Origin: Rugalucina vietnamica
Taxonomy: Eukaryota; Mollusca; Bivalvia; Lucinida; Lucinidae
Assembly: GCA_964017185.1 (NCBI GenBank)
Contig: OZ024877.1
Coordinates: 4,504,006 to 4,568,005, forward strand
Length of the DNA stretch: 64,000 bases
Direction of reading: 5' to 3'
Below are positions 1-12,149 of this stretch, piece by piece. A program made the position numbers and the translations under genes. The notes under the pieces are model-generated. The model was not told the origin of the DNA and did not search any database. It saw nothing but the letters and a program-made list of their open reading frames with translations. The first letter of the stretch is position 1; every line of letters starts with the position of its first letter.

Positions 1-700
1 ACCTAGTTTGAATGGCGCGCGCATTTTGGCTGTTACAATTTACACTTCGCTGAGTCAGGTGACACAAAATATTACAGGCTATTCCCGTTATCCATGTATT
101 TACATGTTTGTACATTATGCAATATTCACTTACAGTAATGAAGTCCAAAAACGAAGAAGCATGCCGCAATCAGTAACGTATAAAACAAGACAAAAGCATT
201 TAACACTTAGTACCAATCGACACTGTCGGATGTAAGTTAGACCAAGAGAATATTTCCGGTCATTCTTTCTGTGGGAAAAACCATATAACAGATCACTAAC
301 CGATCACTTCGAAAATATCAGTTCTACAACATATCACATAAAGACAAACCTAAGATGTAACAAATCATTATCAGATCACTTTTCCTTGGCCCAGAGAATA
401 AAGCTTAAACGGATACCAAACAAATCATTCAAATAAATCATTAACGGATCACTTTTAAAAAGTGTTTGTGATCTATTAGTTATTTATTTAACGGATCACA
501 AATAAATACTATTAACGGATCACAAAAAGTGATTCAAACATGATCTAGATATGATTTAGATGTGATTCATTTCAGAATATTTTTGTTTGGGGCGTTATCA
601 GTTTATCTCATTTGATACTTCAGGCTCTTAAGCTAAAATATTAAAGGACCATAAACGATGATGCTTATCCTAGCGCTCGTTCGTCGCCATTGGCTGGAAC
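1..700. other. 5' flank with clustered GGATCAC motifs
   Basis: No gene is visible. Between about 270 and 545 the short word GGATCAC (often TTAACGGATCAC) or its complement recurs at irregular spacing, partly as inverted pairs around AT-rich spacers, as in a decayed inverted-repeat element. From about 600 the sequence becomes similar to the region upstream of paralogue B (about 23750 onward), so it marks the left limit of the duplicated promoter block. Confidence 0.4.
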
Positions 701-713
701 TATCCCAGTGGGC

Positions 714-811
714 ACATGACGTTAAAATGATGTAATATCAACGTCGATGCGACGTCATGACATCGCATCGACGTCGATCTGACGCCATTTTGACGTCATG
801 GGCCAGCTGGG
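714..811. mobile_element. Palindromic MITE with CCCAG...CTGGG ends
   Basis: A quasi-palindrome of about 98 bp starts CCCAGTGGGCACATGACG and ends CGTCATGGGCCAGCTGGG. It is built from repeated ACGTC and CGACGTCGAT words. The matching region upstream of paralogue B (about 23870) reads straight through and lacks it, which defines the insertion and suggests a 2-3 bp AT-rich target duplication. A shorter, cleaner member of the same family lies at 47913-47989. Confidence 0.75.
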
Positions 812-1055
812 ATATAACGTCAAACAACGTAAGATCGATATCGTGTTCGTGCAGAAATGTTGAAACCCTAAATGATCTAAAGATTGTCGTAGTACCGGCA
901 TATGGTAATAAAAATCTTCAGAAATGATCTTGTAGCCGAAACCGCGGTATGCCCATCAACTTTCTCATTAAAATGTTATAAAGGATTTCAGCTTTTATTT
1001 CATGAATAGTCTCTGTATAAAATGAACCATATCTATTTTACGACAATGTTAAATT

Positions 1056-1365
1056 TGGGCCCCGCCCATTGGGGCCTATGAGAAATAGAAGGGCTGCTTG
1101 TGCCTCCAGGCAAAGCTTCTAATCTACTGGCCGACCATCTGATTACTGGTTGACCGCACATGTCTGAGCCTGCCGAGGAAAAGTGGTTTAGTCACACCAT
1201 CCTACATATATGCCTTATTGGCTTAGTTGGGTGGGTATATTTGTGAAGCACATTTTGAGTGGTATGACATCCTAATGTTGGATAAAAGTCCCATAATATG
1301 GAGGCAACGTCCCGACATGACCATTGCGTAAAGCATCAATTCAAACAATACATTTGGTGTTTGGT
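1056..1365 (+). repeat. Interspersed repeat, GGGCTGCTTGTGCCTCCAGG family
   Basis: This segment recurs at about 27525-27850 (+), 40035-40310 (-) and in part at 46630-46710. Shared words include GGGCTGCTTGTGCCTCCAGG and TTTAGTTGGGTGGTTATATT. It interrupts the 5' flank of gene A compared with the 5' flank of gene B. The family is unidentified and no coding capacity is seen. Confidence 0.6.
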
Positions 1366-1648
1366 GTATTGTTTTAAATCCAAACGAATAACGAAAACTT
1401 AGGAATTTTCATAGACGAAATATACAGTAGTTGGTGAATTTAGATAAGTTACCTATTGTTTGCCTGGATTGTTTGACAGAAAGTTACCTTTGAAATTCCC
1501 CCTAGTTTACATGCAACAATGGAACGAAGATTTTATTACTGCTTTTGAGACAAAGTTCATTATAAAATTTAAAAGTAGAGCATTCTTACAACATTTGTAC
1601 GCAGTATTGGTGGGCGTCATTTCGGTTATCAACTCAGTCAGCTTAAGT

Positions 1649-4600
1649 ATGGGGACAGCGAATCTACTCATTGTGGGTAAGTGATACGACCGTGCATTTT
1701 ACAATTAGTATTTCTTGTGGTAATTGCGGATACAATTTTGATTTTTCGTGAGGTGAGCGTCGGTGAGGTTAAAGTTTGTGTTCACAAATGCGTTTTGGTT
1801 TTTTTTTTTTTGTTTGCCTTTCACATGTGAAGAAAAAATATTCAGTGTAGCATTGATGCCTATAGCTTGCATTATATAAAAGACGGTACCAAATGCTAAG
1901 ACAGTATGCATTTTTCATTGTTGTTTAAGCTGAAAGAAAGAATCAACATTAGACATTGATATGCTCTATTGCCACTCAAGGCACTTTAATACGTGGGTCA
2001 TTCAAAAACAAAGCAATATCAATTGAAATTTTGCATTTAAGAACGCACAAAGAACCCAAGTGGACTCAGGGTGTCACACATGATCAGTTAAATATTATTA
2101 GAGCAAAAATAGAGGGACCAGGAATCGATGCAATTAAATTTTAAATAACGCCCCAACATAGACACCAGATGGGAAAGAAAATACATAAAACACAACAAAA
2201 CATTCTTCCGACAACACACACGAAGAGCAGAAGGACTAGCTCTTTCCCAACAAGATAGCCATCTGGCTAAGTAAGAAACATAATAATGCAATAACAATCC
2301 CTGTAGGATTGAAAAAATAAGAGCATTAATGTATGTACGGGGAAACGTTTTAGGGCCGCCACACAACACAAACACTAAAACCCTGATATGTAAAGTAAGA
2401 ATAGAGGGACCAGGAATCGATGCAATTAAATTGAAGATCCCAACATAGACACCAGGTGGGAAAGAAATACATAAAACACAACAAACCACTCTTTCGACAA
2501 CACATATTAAGAGCAGAATGACAAGCTTTTTCCCAAGCTCTTAGCCCATCCGGCTAAGAGAAAAAGTAGTATTTCCCATTACCGAGATTCTAAAGAACAT
2601 AACGATATCATTCCATTCATAATTAGGACCAGGGTATCTTCGATAGCACAAGATATTAATATTTTATAATATTTAATAAAAGTGCATTTATTCACCATTT
2701 TCACATTATCCGATTGTTCCCAGCTTCTAAAGTCAATATTGGAAATACAGGTAACCCGAGTTTCGCTGACCTCAAAGGTCAGGTGGGGGGGGGGGGGGGG
2801 TGGAATTCTAGTTACCTGTTTTCCATTTTTTATTTTATTTTATTTTTTTTTGTCAGCAGGAATCAAACCGATATGCAAAAAATGGTGAATGTCGGATAAT
2901 ATACATAACAGAATTGTCATTGAAATAAGCAATAGCTCCCGATTGCAAAAGGAAGATTGGGGGGAATCAAATGTTACACACCTATGGGCGGTTTGCCTTT
3001 ATAACGTCAGGGTGAATATTTGTCACCAACATGACATGCATATGTACCAGCCGGGTTTCGAACCCGCAACCTCTAGATTGCTAAGCGAATACGCTATCCA
3101 TTACACCACCGCGGCTGTACACGTTACTTTGCACTGTTGTCCATTATCTCTTAAGGATGTTCGCTGCTAACATTTGACATTTCGGAGCTTCCGGTTTTTC
3201 TTTTCTTGAATATCTCGTAAACGGTAGCAGATATTTTCCTAATATTTTATATTTGAATACATATTGACAATATGCATTGAATGAGCCATGAAAATTGTCA
3301 ATCTAAGAAACTTCATTTTTTCACCCCATTTTCTGCAACTTTTCAGAAAATTTTAGTTGTCAGTAAAATTTAGGGGGTTGGGTAGATTAAACTTGAATAT
3401 TACACATCTTTAAACTAATTGCACTAGTTCGATGTTTATTTTAGCAGCAGTATATGTGAACATGGTCTTCTAAGCCATTCTTTGTGTCTTTGGTGTGCTG
3501 GTTTTAAAATTTAAGGTGGTTTTATGGAATGGGCTTTTAGAAACAAAACAGCCGAAAAAAGGCTGAAAATGGCGATTTTCAAGTTGTTGGTTCTCTCTTA
3601 TATGCTCACTACCCTATATATTTCTTTCTTTTATTCGAACAATATTTCCAAGTTCCATGTTGTGTGAAAATACAAGAAAAAGTTTGAATGAACAAATATG
3701 GGTTTGGTACATTTCAAAATATTGATTTTTTCCGACTTTTCAAGTATGGGGGTAGGGTTGGAAAAAGAATTGTAAAATTTTGTCATCCACTCAAAGTTGC
3801 AAATTTTACTATGCTTTTGGTCCAAAATTGTCTGCGCTACGTAAATATTATGACTTTTGAAAGCATTCTAGGTGTATGTTTGTTCAAGACAGGTATGTTT
3901 CAAAGAATTAAAAATTAAATTAATTTTACCAAATTTAAAACATGGTGCTCAGAGGTCTCATTCAGAGGCCTGTAGCTTGAAAAAAGCCACACTACCCTAT
4001 ATTTATTTTGTTTTCAAATGTCTTGTGTTGTATTTTGGAATCAAAAAAGAGTGGTTAGAAAAAAAGTTTGAATACTTTTTCATTGGCAGCGAACATCCTT
4101 AAATTGTATCTAAGAGTTAATAAATGTTGTCTTATATTCTGACACAATAGATGTTATAATCTTTTGTTTTCACGTTTGTTTTTTGTGATAGTGTGCCTGT
4201 GTATTCCATTTTGTGGAGGCCAAACATGCGACAAATCGATCAAAATGCCGAAAGCTATGGACATAGAAACATTCAATACCAAGGTTGGTAATTTCTAGTC
4301 GATTGAACAATGATCAGAATCTGACACATGCTTTAGCATTGGCCACTTACACCCATATTGAAAATATTAACTGAAATGATAAATAGGCAAACGTTTGCAC
4401 GTACAGTAGTTGACGGCAAATAAGCTACTTTAATGACTTCATACATACTGAATGAACATAACATTTTACATGTCGGCATTGCTTTTTTCTGTTTCTACTA
4501 CTGAATACCGTAGCCGTTTCAGGTGGCTAATACTGGTGAAGAATGGGTTGCCCTTTTCTTGTATGTCTGTCCATACAATGAATTTCTCGCCTCTTCGAGA

Positions 4601-7600
4601 CAATGGAGGATGCTTCTTAATGCGTCGGAAGGAGAGCTTCATAGGATAATAAGCTATAAGTATATACAGCCTATAGATTCACTGTTCGACAGAACAAGAG
4701 AGAAGTAGCTGTCACCAGTGGATTAGCGCATTTTTTGGACAAAATTTGCGTGATAGTCGTAAGTATTCTGCGTGTTTTCTGGTGATCGGATTTGTTTATG
4801 TGCCACCTTTTACCTTTGACTGCTTTTACACATGCATGTGTGCCGTTTTATGGCAATTCAATGAGGCTGCAACGTGAAAGTTGTGTTTATATCGTTAATC
4901 GTTGTTGCGAAATACTCGCGAACAATTTGCGAACTAGTCTCCAGTTGTCACATTCCAGTGAGATAGGAGCTGAAGGAAATAAACTGCTGATACACATTAG
5001 CTTGCCTTTGGGGGGCGGGGCTAGGACATTGGACCCAGTAGGAGGCGTTAGTGCATGCAAATATCCTTCAGCCAGACACATTAACACCCAAAGTATTAGT
5101 TATGCATCCCAGCAGAGATGCCTTCATGTGAGCATGTCTGAAAATAGTTCAAATGAGACCTAAATGCATATAAGTGGATCAGAAACATTCTTGGATAAAA
5201 ATATGTATTGAATATTTGAGGTGACATAGTGGTTAGTCCCTAAATTGTTATGTACTTGATTCAAACCCTACCTCTGTAATTTAGTGTGTCTTTTCAAGAG
5301 CAACACACATTTATTCACCCACATCACTGGTAAAGAGTCTAGTAATTGCAATCTCTCATCTCCAAATGACTGACAATTTGTATGCATAAACGCAATTTTA
5401 TAGGGTGTATTAAAAGGCTATAATTGCATGTTTCTTAGTTTGTTTATTCTCTGAATTTACTGTAACCGCGTTGGGAAAACATTTCCGCGTTTGTGATATC
5501 TGGATGAACGGTGTGAAAACTGATAAGCTCTTTTGGTTTATGGCCGGCAGTGTGTTGCACCTAGTCAAAACACCCCAACAAATAATTTTTGGCTTTGGGT
5601 GTTAATGTCACAGTCAACAAATGCTAAGTCATGTATGCCAAAAGGAGCCATCGCTTCCTTGGAATTTAATACTACTTCGGGAAATTAAAGTGTCTCGCTC
5701 AAGAGTACGTCATGTCGTCCCGAGCGAGGATCTAACCCAGGACCTTTTCGTCCGAGTCTGATGCTATACCACATAGACGCCAACATTTTTAAGCAAAGAG
5801 CTCAATAGATGATCGAGCAAGAACTAAATCATTACAAAGCGAAAAGACACTTCAATTTCACATAAATGAATTGCACTTAATATATATATATATGAAGTTA
5901 AAAAGGCGGTAGTATTTTAGTTAAACAGCAAAACTTCCACCATGTATGTCCGAGGTAGACTGTAAAAACGTACAAGTAGGCAACGATCAGGAAAAGGCGC
6001 AATCAGAAAAGATTCACACTCCAAAAACCGAGGTGGGAAAAAACCAAACTAACAATCAGGTACTTATACCATGAAACATATCGTAAGCCGAATGACCAGC
6101 TATTTTCCCGATAGGTGGCCACTCAGTTATCCTAAAAACCGAGGTGGGAAAAACTAACTTAACAATGAGGTACTTATACCATGAAAGCATATCGTAAGCC
6201 GAATGAGCAGCTATATTCCCAATAGGTGGCCACTCAGTTACCTAAAATTAACTAAACATATGATAACATACATTAGGCGTCAACAGCACAAAAAATTTAA
6301 ACACCAAGACATAAAACAATAAGAACCACAACAGAAGTATCGCCATGGAACGATCAGTAATATAAAATTACTGGCGGGCTCAAACCGGTTTTACTGGTAC
6401 CTTACCTCACCCTCACCTACAGTGGTTCACAACATTTAGTTAGTTGTTCGGTCCTCGTGGTGTATCTCTAACTACTCAATGAATCATCATGGACAAACAA
6501 ATAAACCATGATAAGTTCCATGATAAATCAAAAACGATTGAGTAAGCTGCCCGACGATGGAGATCCCTGGGTGCCCAATAACTTACTAACAATGTATATA
6601 TAAAGATTAAAGTAAAGCACAGACTTATGCACGTTTAGTAGAGCGTGTCTCTGGTCATAAAACATGTACGGTGAATAGGAAATGTCGATTGATTTGTCCC
6701 AAAGTTAAGTTCAGGTTATTATATTAACCGTATAACAACTTATCCTTGTTATTTTAAATCAATTATCTCGACGCAAGTATTAACTAATCGTTAATAGCAT
6801 TTATTAATGTTGTCTAATGCACAGACAAACTTTGGAGAATGTTACTTGGGCGAACAGAATGAATTATTAACCGAAATTATGCATATTTCTGCTGGTACTG
6901 CGCAAATTTCCTTACCAACGATCTCAACATTTCACACAGTCTGTAGTCACTACTGGGTAGAAAAAATAAAACACCCTCTACGCCACTGCGACAGTCGCGC
7001 ACTTCTTCGAAAATCTTACGTACAGTCACTAATTGCTGAACATCTCGAAATGGACAAATCACACCAGACTGCGATTTGGCATGTTAAAAGATCCAAAGAA
7101 GCGCATACTTCTGGTTTCATTCATTTTTATCAAAAGTGTTCGATTGTCAAACTAGAAGAAACAATGCTGCGATTTTCGACTTTTTTCGACTGCCATCAAA
7201 AATAATGCCTTCCGCATGCTCCTACGAACATCATTTGCAGTTATGCCATAACACGGCACGCATGCATATGTAAAAGCAGTAAAGGTAAAAGGTGGCACAT
7301 AAACAAATCCGATTACCAGAAAACATGCAAAATACTTACCACTATAACGCAAATTTTATTCAAAAATGCGCTAATCCACTGGTGACAGCTACTTCTCTCT
7401 TTTTTTTGTCGTACAGTGAATCTATAGTGTGATATATTTTACACATTTTACAGAGCTTCTCTATTTTAACACAAATTTTCTAGCTATTACTGATAACAGA
7501 GTGCCAACATTTACATACGCTTTAATTTAGTATCAGAATTTCAGACAATACAGATTCTTACCATGTGATTGCTTTAAATACAGTTATCCTTTTTAAAGTA

Positions 7601-10600
7601 CGAAAACCCAACATTAACGAAAACTTGACAATATGAGCACATGGAAAGGATTCAACTAGAACCAGCACGATTAAAAGTAATTAAACTCAAATAGATTTAA
7701 ATAATACATGTACGAACTGGTTTGCAGTAAAATGTGGTTTGAAATAAGGTTGACTATTATCTCCAGCCCTATTCAGCTTTTTTTTTTTATCAATGATCTT
7801 GCCCTGAAAATGAGAAGTACAGGTATAGGTGTGGCTTGCGGAGAGGATAAGGTAAACATTTTATCATTTGCTGATGACATTGTACTTTTGGCCGAAAACC
7901 CGGAAGATTTGCAAGTGCTACTGAACACCTTGAGTATATGGTGTAAGCTGAATGGAATGGTGATAAATGGATCAAAATCAAACATAGTTCACTTCCGAAC
8001 ACCATCAATTAACCGTTCAGATGTAGTTTTTAAGGTTGGTGATATAACCCTGGATGTGGTAGAGTCTTATAAATACTTAGGTCTCATTTTAACTGAATTT
8101 TTAGACTTTTCAAAAACAACAACAGCAGTAGCTAAATCTGCAAATAGAACATTAGGTCTCATTATAGCTAAAGCAAAGTCATCTGGTGGGTTACCATATA
8201 ATGTCTTTTATAAGTTATATGAGAGTATTGCTTGTCCAGTAATTACTATGGCGCCCCGATATTGGGTAAAGAATCTTTTAGTTGTATTCCAGCAGTACAA
8301 AATAGAGCTGCTAGATATTCCCTAAATGTTGGTAAATACACTCCAGTGGCTGCTGTGAATGGCGACACTGCATGGTACCCAATGGAGTGCAGGTTATGGA
8401 AGTCTGATTTAAATCATTGGTGCCGTTTGGTGAATATGGATGATAATCGATTAAATAAGAAAAAGGTACAAGTAGGCAAAGATCAGGAAAAGGCGCAATC
8501 AGAAAAAGATTCCCACTCCAAAATCGAGGTGGGAAAAAACCAAACTAACAATCAGGTACTTATACCATGAAACATATCGTAAGCCGAATGAGCAGCTATT
8601 TTCCCAATAGGTGGCCACTCAGTTACCCTAACTTAACTGAAAATATGAAAACATACATAAGGCGCCAACAGCACAAAAAATTTAAACACCAAGACATAAA
8701 ACAAAAAGAACCAACAGCACAAAAAATTTTAAACACCAAGACATAAAACAAAAAGAACCACCACAGAAGTATCGCCTTGGAACGATCAGTAACACAAAGT
8801 TACTGGCGGGCTTAAACCGGTTTTACATCACCCTCAGCTTCTGCAGTGGCTCATAACATTTAGTTAGTTCTTCGGTCCTCGTGGTGAATCTCTACCTAGT
8901 CAATGAATCATCAAGAACAAACAAATAAATCATGACGAACATCCTGACGAATCAAAAACCAGGACTCACAGATTGAGTAAGCTGCCCGACGATGGAGATC
9001 CCTGGGCGCCGAATAACCTACTAACTCCGGAGTAAAAGAAAAACACCAGTTGGACCCCGGTGGGCCGAGCAACAGACAAGAAGCTCCGGCCCCAACCAAC
9101 TAAAATGAATAGCTTTAAGTCGGGGCCATCATAGAGTCTGACGCCCGACCCCACGGCGTGCAATTAAAGAAGGCAGCATAGTTATCCTTTTAAGATAACC
9201 TAATCTGAAGATTATTCAATTAGAAGCTCCGTGTTGATTAACAGTAGATGCCGAAAATAAATTAAGAGGTGTCACCCTAACAGTAGGTAATAAATTTTGA
9301 AAATTGTTAGTTGAATGAGGAATCCGTACAGTTGACGCAGCATGCAACCTAAGGGGAGTTAATGTAATTCCTAATCTTTTTGTGATAGTCATAGTTGGGA
9401 GTATTGTGTTGATACTGCCAAAAGAAGTGCGACGCTCATACCGGTTATAGAATAAATAATGCACTTAATCGTAATGCAAAATCTTTCGAATGAAAGAAAA
9501 AGGTATAACTGAAGCCCACATCTCAGGTCCATGTCTGATACAAGTCCATGGATAGAAACGTAAGAATCGCTTATACAACGAGATACGAGTGACGGTCAAC
9601 GAATGACCTTCAATACGGTATCGAAGAGTTGTGGTAGAATGTATTTAAGTGGTGTGATCTAAAAAGTTCCAATTCTTGCAAAAACTGGAATTTTAAAGTA
9701 AAGAAGCAATTCCAAAAGTATAATGCTCAGGATAGCTACCAAACTGCATATCCTGTAGAGTCAAGTTCCTTATGTTCTTTGATTGTCAATAGAGTGTATG
9801 AAGACTTTGTTGAGAAATGGCACGGCGATTTAAGTCGGACCTCTTCTCGTAGAGGCACTGGTGGAAACAAACTTCGTACATATAGACAGATGAAAAGTGA
9901 TTTTCATGTTGAAACTTATTATCTTGACATATTGTCTAGAAAGCATAGAGGATCTTTAGCTAAGTTTCGATTGTGTCTCTTGCATCGAAGATGAGGAACA
10001 AGTTTTAATGGTATGCCCTATATATAAGGATTTAAGGCTGAGTTTAATACGCGAAGCTGTATTGATCAACCCTGATTTTGAGGGCCTCAGTGATATTCAA
10101 AAGATGTGTTTTCTTTTGTCTGATTCACAAATAGGTAGATCGAGTGCTAAGGTTTGTACACTGATACTTGAACTTTCACTGATACTTGAACTTGAAGGAA
10201 TTTTCTAAGTCGTACTAGTATGTGAAGCTTATTCCAGAAAATTAGTTTCAACTTTTTGAATAGTCTCCTGCCAAAACCCTTCGGCATTACTGCTTTTTAT
10301 GTAAAAAAATTGAAGCCTAGTAGTCTTTGTGTGTGGTGCGTATGTACATCTAGTTTCATACCCACCAGCACAAACTTAAGAAATTTTATTTCTTTTGTGT
10401 TTTATGAGTCTGTGTTTTTAATGTTCTATGTGCATATGTGCTATGTCTTGAGAAGGTCTGTCTTGGCATTCCACCAGTGGTGTGTGCTGGTGATGATCCA
10501 AATTTAGTATAGGCTTTAGTTCTTAGACAGTTTTTCTCTGGGCAGGGCCCATATTGTGTATATGTCATTTCATGTGTATATAGCTTTTAAACTGTATATA

Positions 10601-12099
10601 CTTGAAATTTGTAACTCTTATTGTCTCTCGCAATTCTTTTAGAATGGCAGTCGACTGTCGTATATGTATATGTGAGTTTTATATGTAAGATATGTTTTAA
10701 TGTATACACTGGTGAGACACAAATAAACGATACTTGACTTGACTTGACTTACGAATATCCCCAATAAGATGTAGACCAATATATTTATTTTAACAGAATG
10801 CACCTTACAGCTCCATGTGCGGTAATCGACAAAAACTTTGTACAAGTTGGATCAGAAACGGCTATATTCAGACTGCGAGATGCAGGTACACCATTGTAAA
10901 GGTAAAAGTAGGCAATGGTCAGGAAATGGCGTTATCAGAAAGAAATTCCCACTCCAAAAACCAGGTGGAAAAAATAAATTGACTACCAGGTACTTATACT
11001 AAGAGAACATATAGCAAGCCGATTGAGCAGATAATATTATAGAGGATATATTTTTAGTTTGTCATGAAATGTAATTTTCGCTACTATTGAAACGTATTTC
11101 AGCAGTTCTTGTATTACACAGTAACCGAAATAAAAGAAAGTAAATGTAGGCAACGATCAGGGAATGACGCAATGAGAAAGAAATTCCCACTCCAAATACC
11201 GTGGTGGGAAAAAAAACTAAATAAACAATCAGGTACTCATTCTAAGAAAACACATGGTAAGCCAAATGGGCAGCTATTTTCCCAATTAGTGGTCACTCAG
11301 TAACCAAAACATAAGGTACTAACAGCACAAAAATTCAACATCAAGACATAAAAGAACAATAAGAACCACCACAGAAGTATCGCCTTGGAACTATCAGTAA
11401 TATAAAATTACTGGCGGGCTTATAGCAACTATGCCCTATCGGTATCCAAATGCACCAACGCAGGCTGCAGAGCATGATTAGATGTTAACTTAGCAAGATT
11501 ATGAATATTGCAATTGACAAAAATAGTCAAAATTATTTTATAGATAATGCACCAGGCATCCTTCGAGAAGATCGCTATATCGATACCGGTAATCTCGACG
11601 ATTACTACATCCAAGTCACATGCAGAGATAGACCCGTAATCACCGACGAAACCAAGAAGACGTATGAGTGCTCTAACTACGTCATCATCGTTATGATCCG
11701 GAAAGTCCCACCGTCCCAATTTCCCTGGACACAGGCTTTAGATGATATGAAAAAGTTTGCACCGATAGAGGATAAAGAAATCTTCTTTTATTATTTGGGT
11801 GATGGTATGTCAAAACATTCATATTATCGATCGATTTATTGATTGATTGAGTGATTGATTGATTGATTAATTGGTTGGTTGGTCGATAGATTGATTGTCT
11901 TATACATTTTTGACTTAAAAGCCACACAACAAATTATACACCCTGCGTCTTTTTGGCATTATTTTTATGCTTTATTTCATTACAATGATTCTTAAGGATC
12001 CTTTAGTAGATGACATTATGTGACAAATACAAAGACAAATACCAAAAAAAAAGCACATAGTAAGTATTTACATAATTGAAATGTATATTAGATCAAATA

Positions 12100-12149
<50 letters not shown>

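Larger units (their letters stand above)
4671..7427. mobile_element. 2.76-kb TIR element in intron 3 of A
   Basis: The ends are CTATAGATTCACTG and its complement. The terminal inverted repeats run about 200 bp at roughly 90% similarity, passing through shared words such as AGCTGTCACCAGTGGATTAG. Paralogue C's intron 3 shows the uninterrupted sequence, so the insertion is defined. It starts about 11 bp inside the intron. It contains no transposase I can recognise, and it was itself hit by a Penelope-like tail (5963-6595) and SINE-like pieces (about 5205-5400, 5640-5800). Confidence 0.75.
7706..10750 (+). mobile_element. 5'-truncated LINE, interrupted by a Penelope-like insertion
   Basis: The reverse-transcriptase part at 7708-8450 has the catalytic motif FADD (in SFADDIVLLAEN) and downstream SYKYLGLIL. 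The reading frame breaks at RLNKK near 8457 and resumes at about 9648 (VFKWCDL), continuing with decayed C-terminal sequence to about 10205 (DEEQVLMVCP, FLLSD). The 3' end is a CTTGA-repeat tail near 10730-10748. The matching intron in paralogue C is continuous, so this is an insertion into intron 3 of gene A. Frameshifts are present and it cannot be active. The clade is not assigned. Confidence 0.75.

Noticed and set aside
2088..2489. Minus-strand frame of 133 codons in intron 1 of A
   Set aside because: It spans a 300-bp direct repeat and reads the same stretch twice; no protein motif.
8911..9163. Minus-strand open frames in the Penelope-like tail (also 22729-22935 and 32307-32519)
   Set aside because: They lie in the 3' UTR after the C-terminal stop and are not kept open in other copies.
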